Shown: in pieces, positions 7,346 to 14,623 of the stretch
Numbering within the stretch: position 1 is the first letter of the stretch
Layout of the letters: every line of letters begins with the position of its first letter
Source of the DNA: an uncultured Clostridia bacterium
GTDB lineage: Bacteria; Bacillota; Clostridia; Lachnospirales; Anaerotignaceae
Direction of reading: 5' to 3'
Length of the DNA stretch: 29,457 nucleotides
NCBI GenBank assembly: GCA_947036475.1
Contig: CAMQRG010000003.1
Coordinates: 1 to 29,457, forward strand
Translations under genes and position numbers: made by a program
Notes under the pieces: generated by a model
The model's input: the letters and a program-made list of their open reading frames with translations, nothing else
Told to the model about the DNA's origin: nothing
Database searches by the model: none

Positions 7346-8590
7346 TTAAACGCTCTGTTTTGCTTTTCGTCCGTTCAGCAGGAGGCTGATGAGTAGCATG
7401 CCGCCGCAGAATACCAGATACAGATAGAAAGAGCTGATATAGCTGCCGGAGCTTGCAACAAGCGTACTGCTGATAACGGAGGTAAACGATGAAACCATCA
7501 GCGTCAGGTTCATTACGCTGAAATTGGTTGCGTAATATTTCGGGCCGAACTGCTGTGCCACGAAAGCCGCCGAAGTCGTCGGCATTGCGCCGTATGCCAT
7601 GCCTACCAGAAGAAGGCCGGGGATAACGGGCAGTGTTGCAGATGCTTTCAGGGAGAACAGCAGAAGCACAACGGCGCCCACCAGAAAGAGGATAGCCGTA
7701 TACATTGCGCCGCCGCGCCCTTTGCGGTCATAAAGCATACCGAAAAGCACGCGTCCAAAGCCGTTTGCAACGGAGAGGATACCAACGCAGAGCGTAGCGA
7801 TTGCTGCGTTTACGCCGCAGTCCAGAACAATTTGCTTTGCATGGGAAATGACGCCGGAACCAATGGCGGAACCGAATACCGCAAATACGAATACCATCCA
7901 GAATGCGCGTGTTTTCAGCATTTCAAACGTGGTAAGGCTGTTTTTCGGTGCGTTCTGTGAAGCTGCCGCAGAAACGGCAAATGCCTGCAATTCCTCTGCT
8001 TTCGGGAAACGCAGGAACAGGCTGCCGATTAAGAGGGCAATGCCCGCAATTACGCCGAACAGCGCAAAGGTCAGCTGCCATGAAATGATGCCGCCGTCAA
8101 TGATGGCGGAGGCAAGGCTGCCCAGTACCAGCGTGCTTGCGCCAAAGCCCATCAGCAGCACGCCGGAAGCGAAGCCGCGTTTTTCAGGGAACCAGGAAGA
8201 AACGGAGCCGACAACGGCATTATAGGAAAAACCCGCGCCGCAGCCAACGCATACGCCGTAAAACAGGTACAAAAGCAGGATATGCCCGAAAGTCAGATAT
8301 GCTGTGGCGGCAAAACCGAAACAGGTAAATACCGCGGACAAAAGCAGGGATACTTTCGGAGAATTCAGCTTTGTACAAATTACGCCGCCCACGATGCCGC
8401 TCAGACAGAAAGATGACATCATAACGGTATAATTCAGGCTCAGTTCCTGACTGCTCCACTGATATGCTCCTGCCAGCGGCGCAGACAGGATAGACCATGC
8501 GTAAACAACGCCGACCATCAGCAGCAGGGCAACGCCGATTACCAAAAACAGTCCTCTTGTGCGGGAGGGGTTTGCTGTAGTATTGTTCAA
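7346..8590 (-). CDS. MFS transporter, oxalate/formate antiporter (OFA) family
   Basis: A 414-residue carrier with about 12 hydrophobic segments. Residues begin NNTTANPSRTRGLFLVIG, and the first helix carries the family-typical VVYAWSIL. The middle loop includes SSWFPEKRGFASG. OFA members exchange small carboxylates, so a mono- or dicarboxylate substrate is likely. I chose a TTG start (8588-8590) because GATGAGGTG sits 6 bases upstream and this gives normal family length. The open frame continues to 8827 only because it runs through a palindromic repeat. Being next to the iorAB/CoA-transferase genes suggests export of the organic acid they produce; this is inference. Confidence 0.85.
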   Translation of the reverse strand: MNNTTANPSRTRGLFLVIGVALLLMVGVVYAWSILSAPLAGAYQWSSQELSLNYTVMMSSFCLSGIVGGVICTKLNSPKVSLLLSAVFTCFGFAATAYLTFGHILLLYLFYGVCVGCGAGFSYNAVVGSVSSWFPEKRGFASGVLLMGFGASTLVLGSLASAIIDGGIISWQLTFALFGVIAGIALLIGSLFLRFPKAEELQAFAVSAAASQNAPKNSLTTFEMLKTRAFWMVFVFAVFGSAIGSGVISHAKQIVLDCGVNAAIATLCVGILSVANGFGRVLFGMLYDRKGRGGAMYTAILFLVGAVVLLLFSLKASATLPVIPGLLLVGMAYGAMPTTSAAFVAQQFGPKYYATNFSVMNLTLMVSSFTSVISSTLVASSGSYISSFYLYLVFCGGMLLISLLLNGRKAKQSV

Positions 8591-8619
8591 GCTTTTCACC
8601 TCATCAAATGTATTTGTTT

Positions 8620-8820
8620 TTAGGACCTGTTCAGTATCTTGGGAAATACCGGATTTGTCTGAATTTTGCCGCCGGACAAAGGGAATTTTTCGCAGGAATG
8701 CAGTCGCTTCGCTTATGCTCACTTTGCTTGTAACTGCGAGTATTTCAGGAAAAATTACCAAAGTATGGCGGAAAAAGGCTGACGAAGCCGATGTTTCAAA
8801 AGATACTGAACAGGTTCTTA
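8620..8820. repeat. About 200-bp imperfect palindrome, MITE-like
   Basis: The left arm starts at about 8621 with GGACCTGTTCAGTATCTT (8623-8640). The right arm ends with the matching AAGATACTGAACAGGTTC (8800-8817). Without gaps, the arms stay roughly three-quarters identical for about 70 bases around a centre near 8720, with a central part of some 60 bases that pairs poorly. Both ends are flanked by TA, as in Tc1/mariner- or IS630-derived MITEs, though an inner one-base offset makes the exact ends uncertain. There is no coding capacity. It separates the MFS gene from the operon upstream of it. Confidence 0.8.
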
Positions 8821-8828
8821 TATGCAAG

Positions 8829-8855
8829 GGCCAGACAGACGGAGCCTGTCTGGCC
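8829..8855 (-). terminator. Strong hairpin after the CoA-transferase gene
   Basis: GGCCAGACAG (8829-8838) pairs perfectly with CTGTCTGGCC (8846-8855) around a 7-base loop. It lies about 27 bases past the CoA-transferase stop on the minus strand. No clear T run follows, so it may terminate weakly or protect the 3' end of the mRNA. Confidence 0.6.
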
Positions 8856-8881
8856 GGATTGCATTTGGTAATATTTCTTAA

Positions 8882-10219
8882 TTATCTCTTGTTTGATTTT
8901 CTCCAGATCTTCTGTGCCTGAGCAGCAGCGATCAGTTCGTCCCGGAAATCGGGATGTGCGATGGAGATGATTTTTTCCGCGCGTTCCCATGTAGGCAGAC
9001 CGGAAAGGCGTGCAACGCCGTATTCCGTTACCATTGTGGGAGCCTGTGTGCGGGGTGTTGTGATAACATCGCCTTCCGTAAACTTCGGCAGTATGCGGGA
9101 ATGCATATTGCCCTGTTTATCCGTAAACGTGGAGGACATTGCAAGGAATGCCTGCCCATGTTCCGCCGCATATGCGCCGGTCACGAAGTCCAGCTGTCCG
9201 CCTGTGCCGCTGATCTGACGTGTGCCGGAAGTTTCAGAGCATACCTGCCCGTAAAGGTCCATAGCAATGCAGCCGTTGATGGATACGAAATGGTCCAGCT
9301 GGCGAATGGTTTCCGGATTGTTGACATAACGCATGGGCGCAGAAAGAATGTCCATGTTATGGTCAAGGAAGGTATACAGTTCTCTGGAGCCGTTGCAGAT
9401 GGAAAATACACCCTTGCCGCGGTTGAGCAGTTTCTTTTTGTTGGTGATTTTCCCTGCTTCATACAGCTTCAAATAACCATCGCTCATGAGCTCTGTGTGC
9501 ATACCGAGGTCTTTCAAATCGGATTCTGCAATCAGACCGCCCAGCGCATTGGGCATGCCGCCGATACCGATTTGTAACGTGATGCCGTCATACAGATAGG
9601 GGAAAATATTTTCCGCAATTTTCTGGTCGATTTCGCTTGCTTTGCCGCCGGGCGCAAGGCAGATGTCCTTGTGTCCTTCCACAACGTAATCCACTTCGGA
9701 AATGTGGATATGGTCGCCCTCCATGCCGTAAACAACAGGCATATGCTCATTCACTTCCAGAATGATATGCTCTGCCGCGTCCAGCATTTCCTGCATGCAG
9801 CAGTTTGTCAGACCGTAGCTGAAATAGCCGTGTTTATCCATAGGTGCAACGGAAATCATTGCAACGTTTACAGGCGCGTAGCCGCGGCTGTAATAGGAAC
9901 CGCAGTTGCGGAACAGCATCGGCGTGTAATACGCTCTGCCCTGGTCTACATATTTGCGGTCAAGACCGGAGCAGTGCCATGCGTTATAGGTAAACGCCTG
10001 CTGTTCGGGGTCCTGCTCTACGACCTGTACCGGTTTCATTGCGATAGCGTTGCGTACCTTAACATCGTGCAGTTCATCTTTTCTGGCAGCAAGCGCAGCG
10101 TCCAGTGCTTCGGGGAAGGAACAGGTCTGGCTGTAATCCACCCAGTCGCCGTCCTTTACCAGCTTGACAGCTTCTTCTGCGCTGACCAGTTTTTTCTGAT
10201 ATTCCTGATAGATGTCCAT
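8882..10219 (-). CDS. Acyl-CoA:acetate CoA-transferase (butyryl-CoA/4-hydroxybutyrate CoA-transferase type)
   Basis: A 445-residue family I CoA-transferase, the same length as butyryl-CoA:acetate CoA-transferases of gut Clostridia. Shared blocks include YQKKLVSAEEAVKLVKDGDWVDY, IGIGGMPNALGGLIAESDLKDLG, ISGTGGQLDF and HPDFRDELI. Glu243 in HTEL is the likely covalent catalytic glutamate, by comparison with the 4-hydroxybutyrate enzyme. It moves CoA between an acyl-CoA and acetate. The acyl substrate is not visible from sequence, but the position directly behind iorA and iorB (11 bases, with AAGGAGG) suggests the acyl-CoA made by that oxidoreductase. Butyryl-CoA remains possible. Confidence 0.88.
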   Translation of the reverse strand: MDIYQEYQKKLVSAEEAVKLVKDGDWVDYSQTCSFPEALDAALAARKDELHDVKVRNAIAMKPVQVVEQDPEQQAFTYNAWHCSGLDRKYVDQGRAYYTPMLFRNCGSYYSRGYAPVNVAMISVAPMDKHGYFSYGLTNCCMQEMLDAAEHIILEVNEHMPVVYGMEGDHIHISEVDYVVEGHKDICLAPGGKASEIDQKIAENIFPYLYDGITLQIGIGGMPNALGGLIAESDLKDLGMHTELMSDGYLKLYEAGKITNKKKLLNRGKGVFSICNGSRELYTFLDHNMDILSAPMRYVNNPETIRQLDHFVSINGCIAMDLYGQVCSETSGTRQISGTGGQLDFVTGAYAAEHGQAFLAMSSTFTDKQGNMHSRILPKFTEGDVITTPRTQAPTMVTEYGVARLSGLPTWERAEKIISIAHPDFRDELIAAAQAQKIWRKSNKR

Positions 10220-10230
10220 AAAGGTCCTCC

Positions 10231-10800
10231 TTACATTTCAAAGCCTGCGCGGAACGCCGCAATATTGACGTCCTTCGCTTTTGCGGGCACGAACTGCGCA
10301 ACGATGGGCTCCCAGTCGATGTCGTCCAGTTTCATGCTCTTAACCAGCGCGCCCAGCAGGACAATGTTCTGCGCGCGTGTATTCCCCAGCTTCTGCGCAA
10401 CTTCCGCAGCTTTTACGACGATTACGTTGGGAATGGATTTTTCCAGAACGTCGATTGCGTCATGGGGATATTCCACTGTGCCTGTCAGTACGGGCATGGA
10501 ATAGATTTCATGTACGTCCGTAATGACTGTGCCGCCTTTTTTCAGATAAGGCAGGGCGCGGATGGTTTCTGTTTTTTCAAAAGAAATAATGATATCAGCT
10601 TCGCCTTCACCAATGTTGGGCGCGTAAACCTTTTCGCCGTATTTAATCTGGGTGGTTACGCTGCCGCCGCGCTGGCTCATACCGTGGATTTCGCTCATTT
10701 TTACGTCATAGCCCTTCTGTACGAGGCCAACGCTCAGAATTTTGGAAATCAGGATAGTACCCTGACCGCCAACGCCAACTAATAAGATATTTTTTGTCAT
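10231..10800 (-). CDS. iorB: Indolepyruvate ferredoxin oxidoreductase, beta subunit
   Basis: A 189-residue gamma-domain-type subunit. It starts MTKNILLVGVGGQG, with the nucleotide-binding-like GVGGQGT motif, followed by EIHGMSQRGGSV, a hallmark of IorB. With IorA it oxidises arylpyruvates (indolepyruvate, phenylpyruvate, hydroxyphenylpyruvate) to aryl-acetyl-CoA, reducing ferredoxin. I start it at the ATG 10798-10800, one base after the iorA stop and behind AGGTGGG. The open frame extends 7 codons further upstream into iorA, but without a better ribosome site. It is translationally coupled with iorA upstream and the CoA-transferase downstream. Confidence 0.93.
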   Translation of the reverse strand: MTKNILLVGVGGQGTILISKILSVGLVQKGYDVKMSEIHGMSQRGGSVTTQIKYGEKVYAPNIGEGEADIIISFEKTETIRALPYLKKGGTVITDVHEIYSMPVLTGTVEYPHDAIDVLEKSIPNVIVVKAAEVAQKLGNTRAQNIVLLGALVKSMKLDDIDWEPIVAQFVPAKAKDVNIAAFRAGFEM

Positions 10801-10801
10801 A

Positions 10802-12583
10802 TCATTCACCCACCTTTTCAATCGCTCCGAATTTACACATTTGCTGGCACAGACCGCAGCCGGTGCAGGATGCGGGGTCTGCGATAACCGCGCGGCCGTC
10901 CTGGAAAGCGATTGCCGGGCAGGTAATCTTCATGCACTGTTTGCAGCTCTTGCATTTATCTGCATGGATAACGCAGTGCTTGCCTGCATTTGCTTTGATT
11001 ACGTCTTTAATCAGCGCGCAGGGGCGTTTTGTGATGATGATGAAGGGGCCGGAAACCTCTATCGCAGCGTCCATAGCCGCCTGCATAGCGTCCAGATCAA
11101 GCGGGTCTACGATGCGGATACGGTCTTCGCTGATGCCTGTTGCGCGTACCAGAGCCACAAGGTCTACCACAGGGGAAGGGCGGCCCATAAGGTTTTTCTC
11201 TGTGCCGGGGTTCTCCTGATGGCCTGTCATAGCTGTGATGGAGTTATCCAGAATACATGCGATAACGTTTGCTTCAGAGCTGATGACGTCAATCAGGGAG
11301 TTCAGCCCTGTGTGGAAGAACGTGGAGTCACCGACCATACCCAGAGCCTTGCGGGAATCTCCCTGCATCTTCAGAGCCTGAGCCAGACCGATGATGGAGG
11401 AAAGCCCTGCGCCCATGCAGATGGAGAAATCAAAGCCGTTCAGCGGTGCGTTTACGCCCAGCGCGTAGCAGCCAATATCGCCAACGGGAACGATTTTCTT
11501 GAGGTTCTTGCTGATGGTGTAGAAGAAGCCGCGGTGCGGGCAGCCTGCACAGAGTACGGGCGGGCGGGGAGGAGCTTCCACAGGAACATTGCAGGATGCT
11601 TCCTTTTCGCCGCCTTTGAGCGCGGAACGTACGATTTCCGCATTCAGCTCGCCGCAGATGGGGATTTTATCCTTGCCGATGCAGTCGAAGCCCAGTGCAC
11701 GCACTGCATTCTCTAAGTATGGATCATTTTCTTCGATGACATACAAAGTTTCCATACGTTCTGCGAAACCTTTAATCAGGTCTCTCGGCAGAGGGTATGT
11801 AAGGCCGAGTTTCAAATAGTTGGCGTCATCGCCGAAAACTTCGCGGGCATGTTCGTAAGAAATGCCTGATGTAATGATGCCGATTTTGTCGTCCTTCGCG
11901 TTTTCTACGCGGTTATAAGGACAAGCGTTGCTGTATGCTTCCATTTCCACAAGCAGCTGTTCGCGGATTGCGTGGCGTTTTCTTGCGGTAGCGGGGAGCA
12001 TTGCGAATTTGTCTACTTTCCGCTCATAAGTCTTTACGGGAACAGACGCGCGGACGCCCTGCTCAACCAGACCTTTGGAATGGCATACGCGTGTTGTCAT
12101 GCGCAGCATTACAGGAATGTCAAAGCGTTCGCTCAGTTCAAATGCCGCAATGGTGAAATCCTTACATTCCTGAGAATCGGAAGGCTCCATCATAGCAAGT
12201 TTTGCGTGGGGAGCGTACAGGCGGTTGTCCTGTTCGTTCTGAGAACTGTGGCAGCCGGGGTCATCTGCGGAAACGATAACAAGACCGCCGTTTACGCCCG
12301 CATAGCCCATTGTGAAAATAGGGTCAGCCGCAACGTTCATGCCGACGTGCTTCATCGCGCAGAGCGCACGTGCGCCGCCGATGGACGCGCCTGCCGCAAC
12401 CTCTGCTGCAACCTTCTCATTTGTTGCCCATTCGCAGTAGATGTCGTCCTTGTAAAGCTCACCGATGTTTTCCAGAATTTCTGTACTGGGTGTACCGGGG
12501 TAAGCCGCTGCAACGTGACAGCCGGCTTCGTAGACGCCGCGTGCGACAGCTTCGTCGCCGCTCATGATTACTTTGTTCATCAT
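10802..12583 (-). CDS. iorA: Indolepyruvate ferredoxin oxidoreductase, alpha subunit
   Basis: A 593-residue thiamine diphosphate enzyme subunit of normal length. The N-terminal domain carries AAYPGTPSTEI. The ThDP-binding domain has VGDSTFFHTG followed by LDNSITAMTGHQENPG. Two [4Fe-4S] ferredoxin motifs occupy the last 50 residues, starting near Cys544 (CKSCKQCMKITCP and CTGCGLCQQMCKF). It catalyses ferredoxin-linked oxidative decarboxylation of aromatic 2-keto acids with IorB. The ATG at 12583 has AAGGAGG 8 bases upstream; an adjacent second ATG is equally possible. It is the first gene of the iorA-iorB-CoA-transferase operon, divergent from a LysR gene that is the obvious candidate regulator. 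Confidence 0.95.
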   Translation of the reverse strand: MMNKVIMSGDEAVARGVYEAGCHVAAAYPGTPSTEILENIGELYKDDIYCEWATNEKVAAEVAAGASIGGARALCAMKHVGMNVAADPIFTMGYAGVNGGLVIVSADDPGCHSSQNEQDNRLYAPHAKLAMMEPSDSQECKDFTIAAFELSERFDIPVMLRMTTRVCHSKGLVEQGVRASVPVKTYERKVDKFAMLPATARKRHAIREQLLVEMEAYSNACPYNRVENAKDDKIGIITSGISYEHAREVFGDDANYLKLGLTYPLPRDLIKGFAERMETLYVIEENDPYLENAVRALGFDCIGKDKIPICGELNAEIVRSALKGGEKEASCNVPVEAPPRPPVLCAGCPHRGFFYTISKNLKKIVPVGDIGCYALGVNAPLNGFDFSICMGAGLSSIIGLAQALKMQGDSRKALGMVGDSTFFHTGLNSLIDVISSEANVIACILDNSITAMTGHQENPGTEKNLMGRPSPVVDLVALVRATGISEDRIRIVDPLDLDAMQAAMDAAIEVSGPFIIITKRPCALIKDVIKANAGKHCVIHADKCKSCKQCMKITCPAIAFQDGRAVIADPASCTGCGLCQQMCKFGAIEKVGE

Positions 12584-12650
12584 CGCTAGTGCCTCCTTTT
12601 TTATATTGTAGTTTTTGGTGATTATTGTTCTTTTTGTTTCTTATGTACTA

Positions 12651-12656
12651 AGTATA
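12651..12656 (-). promoter_or_regulatory. Likely -10 box for iorA
   Basis: AGTATA on the plus strand reads TATACT towards iorA. The -35 region is poor (TTTATT at 17-base spacing) and overlaps the divergent LysR promoter, as expected for an activator-dependent promoter. The box lies about 68 bases upstream of the iorA start. Confidence 0.4.
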
Positions 12657-12665
12657 GCGGAAAAC

Positions 12666-12694
12666 TTGACAAAAATAAAGCGACAATCTATACT
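12666..12694 (+). promoter_or_regulatory. Promoter of the LysR-type regulator
   Basis: A perfect TTGACA (12666-12671) and TATACT (12689-12694) are separated by 17 bases. GACAA (12682-12686) and TTGTC (12709-12713) form a dyad across the -10 region, a possible site for the LysR protein. Confidence 0.8.
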
Positions 12695-12749
12695 ATTGGT
12701 GTGAGAAGTTGTCATATAAAAACAGATATTGCAGAAAGAAGGCATGTAC

Positions 12750-13616
12750 ATGAACGCGCATAAACTAAAGGTTTTCATTACAGCTGTGGAAGCGGGCAGT
12801 TTTCTGCGCGCAGCTGATATTCTCGGGTATACGCCTTCCGGCGTCACACATATGATGGATTCACTGGAAAAAAGCATAGGGCTGAAACTGATGACGAGAG
12901 GGCGGCGCGGCGTCCAGCTGACGAAAGAGGGCGAACGCCTTCTGCCGCTTTTCAAAAAATATGTCGCGCTGAACCGCCGTCTGGAACAGGAGATTGAAAC
13001 GGTGCGCGCCAATGTAAGCGACCGTATCCATCTGGGGGTTTACGCCAGCATTGCGCGGAACTGGATTCCGGTGTTTATGCAGGAATTTCGTTCCATGGAG
13101 CCGAATATTACGCTGGACGTAAAAGTAGGGGACATTGACGAGATTTACCAATGGGTGTACGAGGGTACGATAGATATTGGATTTGTCAGCAAAAATGAGA
13201 AATATCGCTGCGATTTTATCCCTTTGCATGAAGATGAACATTATGCTGTATTTCCGCCGAATGTCAAGCTGGAATCCACAAAAAGTTTTCCGACAAAGGA
13301 TTTGGAAAACTATCTGTTCCTGATGCCTTCCTTCGGCATGGACAGAGATGTGCAGGAGGCTCTGGACAACGCCAACGCCTCCCCGCAGATTATTGATGTG
13401 AAAGCGGACGATTCCGCGATATTGTCAATGGTAGTGAAAGGGCTTGGCGTCAGCATATTCAGCGAGTTAATATTGGAAGGTCTTGGGGAAAATGTGCAGG
13501 CTGTGCCGCTGTCCCCGCCTTCTCACAGACTGCTGGGCATGGCGGTTGCCTCCCATAAAAATATTACGCCGGCGCAGGCGAGGTTTATCGCATATGTGAA
13601 AAATAAACATCTGTAA
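12750..13616 (+). CDS. LysR-family transcriptional regulator
   Basis: A 288-residue protein. The N-terminal winged helix-turn-helix (about 1-60) has LKVFITAVEAGSFLRAADIL and TPSGVTHMMDSLEKSIG. The effector-binding domain (about 88-285) starts with IHLGVYASIARNWIP. I chose the ATG at 12750, since GAAGG lies 7 bases upstream; the ATG at 12744 is too close to it and a TTG at 12729 is less likely. It is divergent from iorA with overlapping promoters, the standard arrangement for a LysR protein controlling its neighbour, probably in response to a keto acid or aromatic acid. The next gene starts 16 bases downstream. Confidence 0.92.
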   Translation: MNAHKLKVFITAVEAGSFLRAADILGYTPSGVTHMMDSLEKSIGLKLMTRGRRGVQLTKEGERLLPLFKKYVALNRRLEQEIETVRANVSDRIHLGVYASIARNWIPVFMQEFRSMEPNITLDVKVGDIDEIYQWVYEGTIDIGFVSKNEKYRCDFIPLHEDEHYAVFPPNVKLESTKSFPTKDLENYLFLMPSFGMDRDVQEALDNANASPQIIDVKADDSAILSMVVKGLGVSIFSELILEGLGENVQAVPLSPPSHRLLGMAVASHKNITPAQARFIAYVKNKHL

Positions 13617-13632
13617 AGGCGGTGGGATTGCA

Positions 13633-14136
13633 ATGGAAATGATAAAAACCTTTTTATCCGCGCCGAAGCAGTATGAAGATGCGTTCTGGGAAAGCGATGT
13701 CCTTATCTGGATAGACTGGCGGGAGTATGATGAAGATATCATTCGCTATTTTAATGAAAAACTGCCGAATGGGGATAAAATTGATTTTATATGCAAAGAT
13801 ACCGATAAGGAAAGAGATATTGACATCATACTGAAAAAGGACGGTGCCAGTATGCCGATTCCTTACGCAGATGCTTATATGGACAGGGATACCACATTGA
13901 TTAGTATTCAGAACTATATTGCCCCAAAGTACCAGATTCGGTGTTATCTGGGTTCTCTGGTATGTGATACGCTTGCGTTCTGTATGTATCCGGCCGAAGA
14001 ATGGAACCGGCTGGAGCAGGAATTTGGCGCGGAAACGGTTGCCAGATATTTTGTGCCAGTGCAGGAGGGCAGGAAGTTATTTGAGATGGATATGGACGAA
14101 GTATACAACAGGCTGAAGCAAATAGGAATGTCATAA
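13633..14136 (+). CDS. Hypothetical protein, unknown family
   Basis: A 167-residue soluble protein that I do not recognise. It is acidic, with many aromatic residues (FWESDVLIWIDWREYDEDII), no signal peptide and no membrane span. Its small alpha/beta acidic character is like many immunity or adaptor proteins, but no toxin gene is adjacent. A purine-rich GGCGGTGGG precedes the ATG. It lies 16 bases after the LysR gene and probably shares its transcript, and its base composition looks richer in A+T than its neighbours. A strong terminator separates it from the convergent cupin gene. Confidence 0.7.
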   Translation: MEMIKTFLSAPKQYEDAFWESDVLIWIDWREYDEDIIRYFNEKLPNGDKIDFICKDTDKERDIDIILKKDGASMPIPYADAYMDRDTTLISIQNYIAPKYQIRCYLGSLVCDTLAFCMYPAEEWNRLEQEFGAETVARYFVPVQEGRKLFEMDMDEVYNRLKQIGMS

Positions 14137-14173
14137 GCCATTTTTCAACTGTTTTGAAACAAATGAAACTAAA

Positions 14174-14209
14174 AAACCGCTGTGGTTCCGGCTGGAATCA
14201 CAGCGGTTT
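14174..14209. terminator. Intrinsic terminator, mainly for the lsrK-cupin operon
   Basis: A 16-bp stem with one G-T pair, AAACCGCTGTGGTTCC (14174-14189), closes on the loop GGCT and its complement (14194-14209). On the minus strand it is followed by TTTTTTAGTTTC, a good termination tail. On the plus strand the tail is weaker (TTTCTGGTATTT), so it may also serve the convergent gene. Confidence 0.88.
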
Positions 14210-14217
14210 CTGGTATT

Positions 14218-14568
14218 TCAGTAAACCGGATTGTCTACATTTACCTTATCGACTTCCTGATATGGCGCAAGCGTAGAAACCATTTTTATAGGTTTGTCGT
14301 AGGCATTTTTGACATAATGCACCTCGCCGGGTTCAATATGAATCATGTCACCCGCGCTCAATGTATTCACTTTCCCATCTACAACAATGTCTACCTTGCC
14401 TTCCAGAATATAAAAGTTTTCCTCCATTACATTATGGTAATGCGCCTGAAAATCCTCACCGGGATTAAAACGCACCAGTGCGAAATTGGAGCGGGGGCCT
14501 TTCATGAGGTACTTCGGTCCGCTGTCCCCGAAACGGTATTCCCGTTCATTTTCGTTGATCACAAACAT
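14218..14568 (-). CDS. Small cupin protein co-transcribed with lsrK
   Basis: A 116-residue single-domain cupin. Metal-binding motif 1 is GEDFQAHYHNVMEENFYILEG (two His and a Glu), and motif 2 is GDMIHIEPGEVHYV. Cupins include sugar isomerases, dioxygenases and binding proteins. The gene lies 55 bases after lsrK, has AAGGAGG before its ATG, and ends just before a terminator. The locus has no lsrG, the isomerase that prepares phospho-AI-2 for LsrF. A replacement role for this cupin is plausible but unproven; it may instead handle another sugar-like substrate. Confidence 0.85.
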   Translation of the reverse strand: MFVINENEREYRFGDSGPKYLMKGPRSNFALVRFNPGEDFQAHYHNVMEENFYILEGKVDIVVDGKVNTLSAGDMIHIEPGEVHYVKNAYDKPIKMVSTLAPYQEVDKVNVDNPVY

Positions 14569-14623
14569 TTGTGTATCCTCCTTAAAATATGTCTATGTAT
14601 AAAAATTCTGTATATCCCGATGT

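Noticed and set aside
8591..8827. N-terminal extension of the MFS carrier to a start at 8827
   Set aside because: The added residues are translated from the palindromic repeat. A TTG start at 8590 has a well-spaced ribosome site and gives the normal family length.
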